A model generated the notes under the pieces. The model was given only the letters and a program-made list of their open reading frames with translations, was not told where the DNA came from and searched no databases. This document shows, piece by piece, positions 1-12,036 of a stretch of 64,000 nt of DNA. The DNA comes from Heracleum sosnowskyi (taxonomy: Eukaryota > Streptophyta > Magnoliopsida > Apiales > Apiaceae), in contig CM061235.1 of NCBI GenBank assembly GCA_030848705.1, forward strand, positions 128,262,228 through 128,326,227. The letters are read 5' to 3'. The position numbers were made by a program, and so were the translations under genes. Position 1 is the stretch's first letter, and each line of letters starts with the position of its first letter.

Positions 1-891
1 TATTTATTACAATTTCTAATTTCGATAAAACATACATACACTTGTAGCATTTGGGACTCCCATTGGAAACGTTAGAGCATCTCCAACCATCTAAAATATT
101 TAGTTAAGAGTGGGTAAAAAATATTATAATTAAATATTTTAGATAATATGTAAAAATAATTCATCTCCAATCGTTGGATGCTCTTACTATCCAATCAACT
201 ATATGATTCACTTGCCAACTTGTTGAGCTGTTTCGTTATTTCTGTAAATAAAAATATAATTATTGAAAACTTACCCCTTCCATGTTTAAATTTTAAAACA
301 TAAAGAGTGAAGTTTATCTTTCACTAACAAATGTTACTTACATTTTCACATTTTTATCTTTCATCTATGCATCTAAAATTTTATTTACTATTCGATTGCT
401 GAAGTACAGAAGTGCATCGATAAATGTTTACGTACATTTTATTATTTTTTATGTTATGTCATTATGTCAATCACAAACTTATGATTGAGCTGATCATTAA
501 TTTTAGAAAGCAGGATCAGAAAACGATAGTTACGTTTTACACCGGAAAATTAGTTATTGTTTGAAAAAGAAATATCCACTAAACGATTTTTATTTTTATT
601 TTGGTGCCATATCTTATTTTTACACGTTAAGCAAAGGTAAAAAAGCAACCATTCATGGAAAGAACGCTCCTTTTTCTTTCTTAATAAAATGCATTGATCC
701 ATATTATCAATTTTTTTTTGGCTATACGATCTTGAAATTATAGTGGGTAATGAAATTAAAATGAGAAATTAGCAATTTTAATTTGTACAAGTCAAAATAT
801 ATGCATGATCTGGAAGCCTCATGAAACAGTTTACAGTACCGACTACATTAAACTCTTCTTAAGAATAATGATTTATCCCATTTATCATAAA
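1..891. other. AT-rich intergenic sequence, no gene seen
   Basis: This stretch is AT-rich with short homopolymer runs and no open frame of convincing length or composition; the 60-codon frame at 561-743 lacks any recognisable motif. It may be the body of a plus-strand Helitron whose possible 3' end lies at 903-930, but I could not find a matching 5' end. Confidence 0.5.
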
Positions 892-902
892 CTAGCTTTA
901 TA

Positions 903-930
903 GCCCGTGCGAGGCACGGGCATGCTCTAG
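903..930 (+). other. Possible plus-strand Helitron 3' terminus sharing the hairpin
   Basis: The hairpin GCCCGTGC-gag-GCACGGGC is followed on the plus strand by ATGCTCTAG and then T, which also satisfies the Helitron 3' end rule. The same hairpin therefore has a legal CTAG end on each side. A similar plus-strand ending (GCACGGG, then ATCGCTCTAA) occurs at about 3011-3037. Confidence 0.4.
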
Positions 931-1131
931 TTATTTTCGGTTATGTTGGTCTCATCGTTTGGTGGAATGCATGTAGAAGAAAAGACATAAGCATGTAATG
1001 GTATATCAGTAGGAAATATGTCGAAGGTTTGATGATACATGTTTTACAAAATCCCAGTCTATAAGGTTGTTATTATGACCTGAGTAGGCGCAAATATTTT
1101 GACTAATTAACATGTTTTGTTAGCACGCACG

Positions 1132-1467
1132 ATCCTTCTGTACTGCAAGATTTCGTCGGTTATAATTTTGCCAATCGTATTTGAATGAGAAGATGGTTTT
1201 AGTGTCACTTTGAAAGAATATCGGGCATCTTTTATCATTTCCATTGCCTGGGGAACGTTGGCACTCCATTTACTTGTTTGTAGTTCATGGGGTAGTCGTG
1301 ACCTTGTGTACTGCAAGATTTCGGCGATTATAATTTTTCCAATTGTATTTGAATGAGAAGATGGTTTTAGTGTCACTTTGAAAGAGAATTGGGCGCCTTT
1401 TATCATTTTCATTGCAGGGGGAACGTTAGCACTCCATTTACCTGTTTGTAATTCATGGGGTAGTCGT
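1132..1467 (-). repeat. 168-bp tandem duplication with an open frame through both copies
   Basis: Two diverged copies of a 168-bp unit lie head to tail (TACTGCAAGATTTCG starts at 1141 and 1309; TTCATGGGGTAGTCG recurs with the same offset). On the minus strand a 101-codon frame (1107-1412) reads through both copies, so the peptide motif SFKVTLKPSSHSNTIGKI appears twice. 168 is a multiple of three, which preserves the frame. I do not recognise the protein family. It could be a captured gene fragment carried by the proposed Helitron on the same strand, or an accident of a stop-poor unit. Confidence 0.6.
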
Positions 1468-2150
1468 TAAGTGGGCGTTGTAAAATTTGATCGGTGTGCA
1501 TAATAGAGTAAAAATGTAGAAGTACAAGTTGTATTAGTATGTGTGGATACACTATTTAAACGAATGCATACCACTTTGCCCGTTTTAAGAAGGGTCTCCT
1601 TGCAGACACGTTGAATACAATAATTGTACAGGTGTGGATATAATTTATTTTAGAAAACTATTACTTATACCTTTCAAGATAATGCTAAACTGATTCGTGA
1701 TAAGTTACTTGTTTCACCTTACAATTGCCACTTGACACAAATAATTTAACATTTAGTACTTTTAATATTTTATCATAGATATTCAAAAAAAATAAACCGA
1801 TTTAGTTTAGATTTGATTTAGTCGTACGATGACAACTTCAACTTTCTTGTAAAAATCTCCAACACAAACTTTTTTATTTATATACAAATATAAAACTTTT
1901 TTGCATTTTTCGGGTTCAATACTTTATATACTATAGTGGATTTTTCGAAAATGACCAACGTATAAAATTTATCTATTGAAGACGAGATTTATAATATATT
2001 GGATCATAATAAAACTACAGTTTTAATCTTATTAGTAGCTAAAATTTCAAAAATGCATATATAATTATAAGTTGTTAATATCTTATAATTAAACAATAAT
2101 AAATGTAAAATAATGATAAAATCCATTTTTACGCTTATTATATATAAGGA

Positions 2151-2654
2151 TATAATTGAAAAGAAGTAAATATGTTGATAGTTTTAAATTTAAAAAAAAT
2201 ATTAAAAAAAATATAATGAGTGATATTGGATATAGATGTCAATATTTGTCACACTATCACCTAGGTCATGGTTCAATTCACATTAAAAAGAAATTTTTTT
2301 ATCATCAATATACAATTGGAGGGATAATTTATTAATCTAATATCATCAATATAATACTGAAAGGGTAATTTAGTAATCTAATATATATATAATCTGATAG
2401 TATATAGAATTTGTAATCTAATAGTATATATAATATGAGCCATTATGTACTTAATGCAAATAAACATGATTTATAATATAAGAATATTAATATAATCCTT
2501 TTTTATGGATCAATTCTAATTTTATAACATTTTTTTAAAATACAATTTTATAACATTTTGCGCGAGTTTTTCTCAAATATGGTTAGAAATATTTATTTAA
2601 GGCACTTGCGAAAATAAATTATCTACCTTACCAAGTAGATTACAAAAAGAGACC
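2151..2654. other. AT-rich filler
   Basis: No coding potential is seen. A weak B-box-like string (GGTTCAATTC) near 2270 resembles the tRNA-like units further right, so this is probably degenerate sequence of the same Helitron-type repeat. Confidence 0.35.
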
Positions 2655-2955
2655 AAAATAGAGTATAACATATTGAGTGTTTGCGCAGATTAATAAAAAA
2701 CTTCATAATATAATCTAAATAGATGTCTATCATAGTGGTAAGAAATGTTACTTTTAATTTAGAGATTAAGGGTTCAATTCCCATCAAAAACAATTTTTTT
2801 GTACTAAAATAGAGTATAACATATTGAGTATTTGTGCATATTAATAAAAAGTTTCAAAATACAATTAAAATAGATGTCTAAAATAGTGGTAAGGTATGTT
2901 ACTTCTAATTTAGAGGTCAAGGGTTTAATTTCCATCAGAAACAATTTTTTTGTTG
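2655..2955 (+). repeat. Two tandem 151-bp units with tRNA-like A/B boxes
   Basis: A 151-bp unit is duplicated (GAGTATAACATATTGAGT starts at 2661 and 2812). Each unit holds an A-box-like TAGTGGTAAG and a B-box-like string; in the first unit this is GGTTCAATTCC at 2771-2781, followed by CATC. The second unit has decayed (GGTTTAATTTCC). This is the layout of an internal RNA polymerase III promoter, as in tRNA-derived SINE heads, but no cloverleaf can be drawn. Confidence 0.55.
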
Positions 2956-3004
2956 TGCTATTATATAGGGGTAATTTAGTAATTTTATGATGAATAAATT
3001 ATCT

Positions 3005-3037
3005 CACGAACCCCCCGTGCAAGGCACGGGATCGCTC
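3005..3037 (+). other. Helitron-like 3' hairpin terminus
   Basis: CCCGTGC-aag-GCACGGG forms a 7-bp GC-rich stem followed by ATCGCTCTAA, a CTRR-type end, although the next base is C rather than the expected T. It directly follows the tRNA-like units, which may be the subterminal part of this element. The 5' end is not identified. Confidence 0.45.
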
Positions 3038-3945
3038 TAACCGACAGAACATGATGTTATTTTGTGACGATATTTTCTAGTTCAAGTCAGTTTAATTTTG
3101 TGATGATAAGTATTCTTCAGTTTGTTGTGGTGATCCTGCCACCGGTTTGAACTTGTTGGTGACACTATGTGACATGGTTGAGAAGATTTGCAAGGAAGAT
3201 CGGTTTGGTATTAGTCCGAAGAAGATTTTGTTCTTAGTTGAATGTATTTGATGATTAGTTTTATAAGCTAATTAATAATCAGATAGGAATTAGTTAAAGG
3301 TGTCAAATAAATGCTCCATTTCGAAAGTACCAATACTCTCCGGGCTCCATAATTCTCTATAAGCGGCCGGAGTAGTATACATGTCCTTAATGCATGAGGT
3401 GGCGGGATTGAGATGCACACAAATTCGTATTCGAAAAAAACTGTTCGAACTGGTTAAAAAAATCGGAAAAAATCTGATTAAAAAAAAGTCCACCTCAATT
3501 GGATCCAGCCCGCAGGCTTAAACGAATCGCATTTTTTTCACAAAACCCAGATCCGGTTCGAGCCGAATAAACCCAAATAATATCTCGATTTGGACGTAGT
3601 CTTGATCAGGATAAAAGTCCAATCCAAAAAGCTAGAATTTTCAATTAAATATCAGATAAAAGCTTAATTTTTTTAATTAAATCCGAAAAAATAAAAAAAA
3701 GGTAAAGTTAAAGTTAAAGTTATCAATATCTAAAATAATTTGTAAAAATCCGATTTGGCCCCTCCTGACCCGACCCTGTCTACATGTATAAATATTTTAG
3801 AGAAAATTTGTCTCGATTTAAAAAAGCCCGGCCCTATCGGTTATCGAAAAATCCGACCTGAATCCGGATTACGTATCTCTATTCAGGGTAACAACTATAG
3901 AGGTGCTTATATTATTACTTATATTATCTGATATGTATGAATATA
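3038..3945. other. Intergenic sequence, nothing recognised
   Basis: The segment contains short more GC-rich phrases (CCCGACCCTG, ATCCGACCTGAATCCGG) around 3490-3890 of the kind found in small DNA elements, but I could not define termini or a target duplication. Confidence 0.4.
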
Positions 3946-4450
3946 GTTGAGACAAAATGATTACTATTTTGTATTATTTTATATTATTGGATGCTCGGAC
4001 TAAAAAGTGATATTATGTGACTAAAAATGCATTTGTACTTTGTCTTAAATTTGTGAATACAAAGGAAGAAACATAATTAAATTTAATTAAAGAGATACGA
4101 GTCTATTGGATATACTTTATACCAATAACCACTTTTATCAATAATCAGACAAATGAAATTATCATGAAAGAATCTTGAATAAAAACTAAAGTGTAAAATA
4201 ATATTTGTGAAAGATATTACCACACTAATGGGTTCTATACCACAACAAAAAAGCCCAAGTAGCTCAATGGTTAAATTGGTGACTTGAAATTCTTAGTAAT
4301 TAGTATTGAAGTGTCTTAGGTTCGATTCCCATCAAGATCAAAATTTTCTTACATTTTTATAACATTTGACTTTGGAGGGGCAGTTATGTAATTTCAAGTG
4401 TTGAATAAAATGGTTCACAAAGTGCTTGTTGCAGTATAAGATATATAATA
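3946..4450 (+). repeat. 505-bp tandem duplication, copy 1 (intact)
   Basis: The block starting GTTGAGACAAAATG at 3946 is repeated nearly identically starting at 4451. Copy 1 is uninterrupted, including CTTACATTTTTATAAC at about 4349-4364, which is the exact point where copy 2 is split by a Helitron. It therefore serves as the empty site. Each unit holds tRNA-like boxes near its centre. Confidence 0.9.
4258..4331 (+). other. tRNA-like sequence (A and B boxes)
   Basis: AGTAGCTCAATGG (A-box-like) is followed about 50 nt later by GGTTCGATTCC at 4319-4329, which matches the canonical B box exactly, then CATC. This resembles the head of a tRNA-derived SINE. The copy 505 bp downstream has T in place of the first G of the B box. 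No acceptor-stem pairing is seen, so it is not a functional tRNA gene. Confidence 0.45.
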
Positions 4451-4858
4451 GTTGAGACAAAATGATTACTATTTTGTATTATTTTATATTATTGGATGCT
4501 CGGACTAAAAAGTGATATTATGTGACTAAAAATGCATTTGTACTTTGTCTTAAAATTGTGAATACAAAGGAAGAAACATAATTAAATTTAATTAAAGAGA
4601 TACGAGTCTATTGGATATACTTTATACCAATAACCACTTTTATCAATAATCAGACAAATGAAATTATCATGAAAGAATCTTGAATAAAAACTAAAGTGTA
4701 AAATAATATTTGTGAAAGATATTACCACACTAATGGGTTCTATACCACAACAAAAAAGCCCAAGTAGCTCAATGGTTAAATTGGTGACTTGAAATTCTTA
4801 GTAATTAGTATTGAAGTGTCTTATGTTCGATTCCCATCAAGATCAAAATTTTCTTACA
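4451..4858 (+). repeat. 505-bp tandem duplication, copy 2, left part
   Basis: Homologous to 3946-4353. The copy stops at ...CTTACA, where the Helitron begins with TC, and resumes at 9458. Confidence 0.9.
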
Positions 4859-4861
4859 TCC

Positions 4862-6400
4862 TTTATTATAATACCCGAGTCTACCACATATCAGTTAACC
4901 AATTAGAAAATTTTGAATTATTTTAGGACCAATCACAGGTCAATCCTAAATTTTAGACCAATCACAGGAGCCTACAAACTTTCCTCATATAATTTTATTA
5001 ACCAAGGTTGGTTAGACTATCCATACAACGCGATTAACCAATCAAAATTCAATAACTATTTTATTAACCAATCAAAATTCAATAACTATTTTATTTTTAA
5101 TTAGAATTTAAATCCATTAAAACTTTACCCATTTAATTTTATTAACCAATCAAGAGAGCCAAAAAACTTTCATCATATAATTTTATCAACCAATCGTAGT
5201 TAGACTATCCATATAACGCAATTAACCAATCAAAATTCAAAATTTAATTTATTTTTAATTAGAATTTAAATTCATTAAAACTTTTCTCATATAATTTTAT
5301 TAACCATAGGTTGTTAGACTATCCATACAACTTGATTAATCAATCAACATTCAATAATTATTTTAATTTTAATTAGAATTTAAATCCATTAAAACTTTAC
5401 TCATATAGTTTTATTAACTAAAGGTGGTTAAACTATCCATACAACGTGATAACCAATCAAAATTCAAAAATTATTTTATTTTTAATTAAAATTTAAATCA
5501 TTTGACTGTTATATTTATATATTTCAAGAATTTGATTATCAATTAAAATTATTTAATTTTTGTAGAATTTAAATCATTTATGATAATTTATATACTTCGA
5601 GATTTTGATCATTAATTATATAATCTATCATTTATTATAATACCCGAGTCTACCACATATCAGTTAACCAATTAGAAAACTTTGAATTATTTTAGGACCA
5701 ATTACAGGTCAATCCTAAATTTTAGACCAATCACAGGAGCCTACAAACTTTCCTCATATAATTTTATTAACCAAGGTTGGTTAGACTATCCATACAACGC
5801 GATTAACCAATCAAAATTCAATAACTATTTTATTAACCAATCAAAATTCAATAACTATTTTATTTTTAATTAGAATTTAAATCCATTAAAACTTTACTCA
5901 TTTAATTTTATTAACCAATCAAGAGAGCCAAAAAACTTTCATCATATAATTTTATCAACCAATCGTAGTTAGACTATCCATATAACGCAATTAACCAATC
6001 AAAATTCAAAATTTAATTTATTTTTAATTAGAATTTAAATCCATTAAAACTTTTCTCATATAATTTTATTAACCATAGGTTGTTAGACTATCCATACAAC
6101 TTGATTAATCAATCAACATTCAATAATTATTTTAGTTTTAATTAGAATTTAAATCCATTAAAACTTTACTCATATAGTTTTATTAACTAAAGGTGATTAA
6201 ACTATCCATACAACGTGATAACCAATCAAAATTCAAATTTTTTTTATTTTTAATTAAAATTTAAATCTATTGACTATTATATTTATATATTTCAAGAATT
6301 TGATTATCAATTAAAATTATTTAATTTTTGTAGAATTTAAATCATTTATGATAATTATATACTTCGAGATTTTGATCATTAATTATATAATCTATTTAAT
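4862..6400 (+). repeat. 769-bp tandem duplication inside the Helitron
   Basis: The segment from 4862 recurs from about 5631 at roughly 97% identity, including identical 63-codon frames at 4913 and 5682 that begin with non-ATG codons and look non-coding. Each copy is made of shorter diverged units with AACCAATCAAAATTCA and TTTTAATTAGAATTTAAAT. The homologous left-end block also appears at about 7111 and at 9709 in the next Helitron. Confidence 0.85.
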
Positions 6401-6416
6401 ATAAAATCGTATATTT

Positions 6417-7000
6417 TATAGATAAACTTCTAATACCATCATGTGACCCAAGAGACTGAGTGAGGAAGCACTACGAGTATATGTATAATTTTTATGACTT
6501 TAATCAATAATTTATATTTTTTTATTGTTTAATTGTTAAAGGTCGTAATTTAAGGTTTTTACAGAGAAAGTGTGAGGGTAATTATCTATTATTTACTGTA
6601 AAGTCAAAAAAATATGATGCTAATTGATTATATTAAAAAATTTAAATCCATTCACTATTATGTTTTTCTATTTCGAGATTTTGTTTATCAATTAAAATTA
6701 TTTTATTTTTAATTATAATATAATCTTTTATTATATTTATATACTTCGAGATTACGATCATTTGTTGTACAATGCGTTCAATAAATAATCGTCTATTTTA
6801 TAGATTAATTTCTAATATCACTCTATGATCTAACACACTTAATGAGAAAATATTTTGAGTATATGTATAACTTTTACAACTTTAATCTATAATTTATGTT
6901 TTTTTATTTAATTGTTAAAAGTCGTAATTTCGGATTTTTACATAGATGTGAGGCTAATTATCCAATATATTATTTATTGTAATTACAAAATTCGATGTTA
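6417..7000 (+). repeat. About 374-bp tandem duplication inside the Helitron
   Basis: TATAGATAAACTTCTAATA at 6417 and TATAGATTAATTTCTAATA near 6791 begin two diverged copies that both continue through GAGTATATGTATAA and a GTCGTAATTT block. No coding potential is seen. Confidence 0.55.
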
Positions 7001-9152
7001 ATCGATTATGTTAAAAAAATTAAAGAAAATGTTACTTAATATATTAATAAATACTTGAAACAATTGATTTTATTTTATGGATATTTTGAGCATAAAAATT
7101 ATTGTAACCCTTTATTATAATGCTTGAGTCTAGAGACTATATACTTCACCAATCAAAATATATTAATTATTTTAAGACCAATCAAAAACCACTCCTAAAT
7201 TTTAGACCAAACATATTACTGATTTTTTTTCTTCTTATTTATCATTCTCATCCTATTTTAATAATCATGATTAGTTGACAATTATAATTTAAATCCAGTA
7301 ATTACTTGATTTAAAATATCCATGTATTACATATTTGGTTTAGTAAAAAACTTTTTTTGCTAATAAATCACTTTTTATTTAAAATTATTCACAATTATAT
7401 TACCATATTTATAATTAAAGTTTCATAAATATTTATTAATCAAACAATTTGATTACTATTTTACATTAAATACGATATTAATAATTCAATTTCAAGTATA
7501 AAATTTATAATACATAATTTTAATAAGTATTTGTTATTCATTTATTTACATGCATATTACATTAATTATATAGATTAACATTTACATTATTGTATGCTTT
7601 AAATAAATGTTAAAATTTTAAAAGTAGAAAAACCATTTTAATACAAATTTCTGCCTCAATTTATCAATATATAACTATTTTAAATTTGTCTAATCTTCGT
7701 AAGTATACTTATTTTGAATTTAATCAAAATTAGAATTTAAAAGTAAATGAAATTAATTTTAGTACAAAATATTTTGACCAAGTACTAAAATTTTAATTTA
7801 CCGATGTAAAAATAATTTAAACCTATCTCATACAAATTATATGTGGGGTCAACTATATTATTTTCCAGGTCATTGTAAAATAATATTAGCAATATAAATT
7901 CGATTAATAACATAAAATTTTAAATTATTTTAATACATAAGTAACTTTTAACATTGTACGTGAACGAATACATCATCTTTTTAAGTACTTTTAATTTTTT
8001 AATAAGACATATCTTCACATTAATTAGCTTGATAATATATTCTATATAAGCATATTATGGATCTCTGAAGTGCAGTCATTAGACTCATCACTTTTTCAAT
8101 ATTAAAACTTTTAAAATCTTAATGCAAATGGAGGCGATATATTAGTTATGAGTTTTTAGTGTTGAAGAAGTAATTCGGGGAACTCTGTATCATTAACCAT
8201 ACATCCATACATATAAATGCAAATGTGGTAAAATCATCTCAAACCCGAATAGAAGGCATCATGTTTAATAAATCAATTTTTTCGAAAATATTTTTCTTCT
8301 TATCCTCTTTACCATAATTATATATAATTATATTAGGTTTAGGGTAATCATGTATATTATTAATTGAAGTAAAGTAGTTAAAAGATTGTGAAGTGGTGCG
8401 TCAATATCATCAAATGTTGACGAGAACCTTTGTGATCAAAGGTAATGACATACTAAATACAAAATCTAAAAATATAGCATATTAAATGTAAGTTTAAAAT
8501 TTATTGTAATGAATTTAAAACCTTCATCATAAGAAGAAAATGAAAACCAGTATCCTGGAAAATTGAAAATTATTACAGGAAAAATTCAAACATTCACTAT
8601 ATCTTTGAATGATTGAAAGTTAGTACATATCAATACAATATCTTTGTATCTTTGAATGATTGAATGATTCAATTCTAGAGTTTCAACGCCCTCAAAAGAA
8701 TTTAAAATCACCTCATACAATGTTAATTTTGACATGGTGAACATAAAATTTTCAATTCAAATAATTAATTGTGATTTTTGTCCAACATCAAATTTGTCTT
8801 TCTCATTCTTAATAACTCAACCATTTTGTTTCTTTTCAAGCAGGTGCATGATTCAACTAATAATGATAATTTTATTGTGTTAATCCAGAGTCAAAATCGA
8901 GAACAAATAAACGCATATCCACGTCAATGATGATGGTGTTAAAAAGAAGTATAATTATAAAATGGGTTAGGACGTTTAACATTCTAATTAGTTTAAAAAC
9001 TGATGGTACATTTCAAACAAATTCTAATATCGTATTTTATGTTATTTTGTTATGATGACAACATTTTATATATATGTTCAATCAATATTTTATGCGTTGA
9101 ATATTTAATTTTTAATTATAAATATTTAGTTTTTAGCAACCAATAACATAAC

Positions 9153-9294
9153 TAGGGATGAACGTCGGATCACTTCAGGGTCGGGGAGTGTTATCCCCGC
9201 ACCCGACCCCGAAATCAGTCCTGAACCCACCCTGATCCCGTATGGGGCGGGCATCGAATCGGGATCGGCGCGGTGGGGAGAATACTCATCCCTA
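9153..9294. mobile_element. hAT (Ac-like) MITE, 142 bp
   Basis: The 9-bp terminal inverted repeats TAGGGATGA and TCATCCCTA match the Ac/Ds-type hAT terminus. They are flanked by a perfect 8-bp target duplication AACATAAC at 9145-9152 and 9295-9302. The interior is strikingly GC-rich (CCCGACCCC, GGGGCGGGC) in an AT-rich host. It has no coding capacity, so it would depend on a transposase in trans. It lies within the Helitron at 4859-9457 and is younger than it, or was carried by it. Confidence 0.92.
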
Positions 9295-9457
9295 AACATA
9301 ACTTATATTTACACGCATGCGTATTTTTAGTAAATGTATATGAAAAAAAATTAATATAAGTTCTGTTATATAATGTATTTTTAATTATTTCAAAAAAATT
9401 TAGATTTAAAAAATTTTAAGCGTGTGCTTTCGGTGCGTAGCACGGGTAAAACGCTAG

Positions 9458-9555
9458 TTTTTATAACATTTGACTTTGGAGGGGCAGTTATGTAATTTCA
9501 AGTGTTGAATAAAATGGTTCACAAAGTGCTTGTTGCAGTATAAGATATATAATAG
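9458..9555 (+). repeat. 505-bp tandem duplication, copy 2, right part
   Basis: Matches 4354-4451 (TTTTTATAACATTTGACTTT through GATATATAATAG) and completes copy 2 on the far side of the Helitron. Confidence 0.92.
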
Positions 9556-9699
9556 ATTTAATGGAATGGTAGTGCATTTATCAACATCAGTCTTTCATCT
9601 GCATATAGTATTTCCGTTCGATTATCCTTATGAGTTATGACGTTGTTGGAGAAACGCAATGTTAACGTTTTACGTGCATGACAGCATGAGGCTATCATA

Positions 9700-12036
9700 T
9701 CATTTTTTTTATTATAATATGTGAGTCTACAGTTAATCAATCAAAAATTTTTGAATTATTTTTGAACAAATCAAATGTCAATTCAAAATTTTAGACAAAT
9801 CATAAGAACTTAAAAACTTTCGTCATATATATTTAATTAACCAAGAGTGGTTAAACTATCCATACAACACGATTAACCAATCAAAATTCAGAAATTATTA
9901 TTTTTAATTAGAATTTAAATATATTAAAACTTTTCTCATTTAATTTAATTAACCAAGGGTTGGTCAATCCTAAATTTTAAACCAATCACAAGAGTCTAAA
10001 AGTTTTCCTCATATAATTTTAAACTATAATTTAAATTCATTGAAACTTTTCTCATATAATTTTATTAACCGGTTAACCATGTTAATACCAAATTTTAGAC
10101 CAATCACCAAAACAAATTCCACATATAATTTTATCAACCAATCGTAGTTAGACTATTCATATAACACAATTAACCAATCAAAATTCAAATTTTAATTAAT
10201 TTTAATTAGAATTTAAATCTATTAAAACTTTTCTTATATAAATTTATTAACCAGCGGTGGTTAGACAATCTATACAACTTGATTAATCAATCAACATTCA
10301 ATAATTATTTTTTGTTTTAATTAGAATTTAAATCCATTAAAACTTTACTCATATAATTTTATTAACTAAAGGTGGTTAGACTATCTATGCAGCGCGATAA
10401 CCAATCAAAATTCAAAAATTATTTTATTTTTAATTAGAATTTAAATCTATTAACTTTTATATTTATATATTTCAAGAATTTGATTATCAATTAAAATTAT
10501 TTAATTTTTGATTAGAATTTAAATTCTTTATGATAATTATATACTTCAAAATTTTGTTCATTAATTACATTATCTATTGATTATAAAATCATCTATTTTA
10601 CAGATAAACTTCTAATACCAATCATACTTAAACGAACACATCATCTTCGTAAATATATTACATTAATTATATAGATTAATATTTACATTATCGTATGCTT
10701 TAAATAAATGTTAAAATTTTAAAAGTAAAAAAACCATTTTAATATAATATATGTCTCAATTGGTAGCTAAGCCGTCTTTTACCCCAATTTAAAACAATAG
10801 ACAATGTAGATTTATTTAAATTTAAAATTTTGAATTATTTTAATTAACATGTAATTTTTAAAGTCATACTTAAACGAACACATCATCCTCGTAAGTATAA
10901 TTATTTTGAATTTAAACAAAATTAAAATTTAAAAGTAAAAGAAATTAATTTTATTACAAAATATGTTGACGGAGTATTACAAATTTAATTTACCGATGTA
11001 AAAATAATTTAAACCTATCTTACACAAATTACATGTGGAGTCAACTAAACTATTTTCCAGACATTTTTAAAATAATATTAGCAATATTAATTCGATTAAT
11101 AACATAAAATTTTAAATTATTTTAATTCATAAGTAACTTTTAACATTATACATGAACGAATATATCATTTTTTAAGTAATTTTAATTTATTAATAAGATA
11201 TTTCTTCACATTAGCTTGATAATACAATATATTCTATATAAGCATATTATGGATGTCTAAAGTTAAGATAGTAAACTAGTATGTTACTTCTTTTTTATTT
11301 CTATTAGTCATAGAGGTATTCTTGAACACATATAAATAACAAGCTTATAGTATTGTGTCACTTTATGTCACACCTTTTAATTAGCAGATTCCTTTGTTCC
11401 TAAAAATCATTTTTTAGCTTTACCTTCTAAGAATTTATATTGAATAAAATACTTACAGAAAATGTTTCTATAAAATAAAATGTAGAAGTCTTATTTTCTT
11501 TTCATTTTTTTTCTCGAGTACCTATATTTTAAAAAATAAAAATTAGAATTTCTTAAAATTTTAAATTAAGTTTTATGATATAATAAAATTGATTAATAGA
11601 TGATGTAATTTATTTAGTAAATTAGTTTGTTATCGGTTAAGATTTGGTAACAACGAGAAAACGAGTTATTGAGAGGAAACATGTTTAACGATAGTACGAT
11701 TTATTAGGAGGAGCATATTGTATGTTTCAATTTAATATTGATGTTATATTATGTAATTTAAAATAGAAGTTGAAATACGAATTTTGAGAAAAATAAAAAT
11801 GATTATAAATATTCCAATATTTGATATAATATTAAATTAATGAAAAATATTAAATAATTGACCATTTCAATATTTATTCAAAATTTCGGTAAATAATCAA
11901 GACGAAACGGAGATTTAAAAGAAATTTTAATTTTATGTTAGAAATATTATTTTAACTAAAAACATATTTTGTAAAATATATTTTAAAAAAATTAGAAAAA
12001 ATAATACGAAACTTGTGCGAATCGCGAGTAAACTAG
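9700..12036 (+). mobile_element. Second non-autonomous Helitron of the same family
   Basis: It starts TCATTTTTTTTATTATAAT at 9700 after an A. It ends with a decayed hairpin (TTGTGCGAATCGCGAG), TAAA and CTAG at 12033-12036 before T. Its body shares long stretches with the Helitron at 4859-9457, such as the block near 7560-7620 versus 10658-10745 and the AACCAATCAAAATTCA units. It has no Rep/helicase frame. No empty site is in view, so the ends rest on the terminal motifs and family resemblance. Confidence 0.65.

Larger units (their letters stand above)
892..2150 (-). mobile_element. Putative non-autonomous Helitron (minus orientation)
   Basis: Read on the minus strand the segment begins with TCCTTATATATAATAAG, preceded by A, at 2150. 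It ends with the hairpin CCCGTGC-loop-GCACGGG (903-920), then a short spacer and CTAG followed by T at 892-895. TC at the 5' end, a GC-rich hairpin about 10 nt before a CTRR 3' end, and insertion between A and T are Helitron hallmarks. The same two end types recur at 12304/16070 and 19966/31371. No Rep/helicase frame is present, so it would be non-autonomous. The pairing of the two ends is inferred; no empty site is available in the window. Confidence 0.5.
4859..9457 (+). mobile_element. Non-autonomous Helitron with a resolved empty site
   Basis: The element starts TCCTTTATTATAATACC at 4859 after an A. It ends with a partly decayed hairpin (GGTGC-gta-GCACGG), TAAAACG and CTAG at 9454-9457, before a T. 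The flanks rejoin without a target-site duplication to match copy 1 of the surrounding tandem duplication (ACA then TTTTTATAAC). That is the A-T insertion expected for Helitrons. At 4.6 kb it has no Rep/helicase coding sequence. It is built of internal tandem duplications (769 bp and about 374 bp) and carries an hAT MITE near its 3' end. Confidence 0.88.

Noticed and set aside
4246..4340. A tRNA gene
   Set aside because: Boxes are present but the acceptor and anticodon stems do not pair and there is no recognisable anticodon loop.
4913..5873. Two near-identical 63-codon frames (4913-5104 and 5682-5873)
   Set aside because: They begin at non-ATG codons and are made of the AACCAATCAAAATTCA repeat; they are duplicated because the Helitron segment is duplicated.
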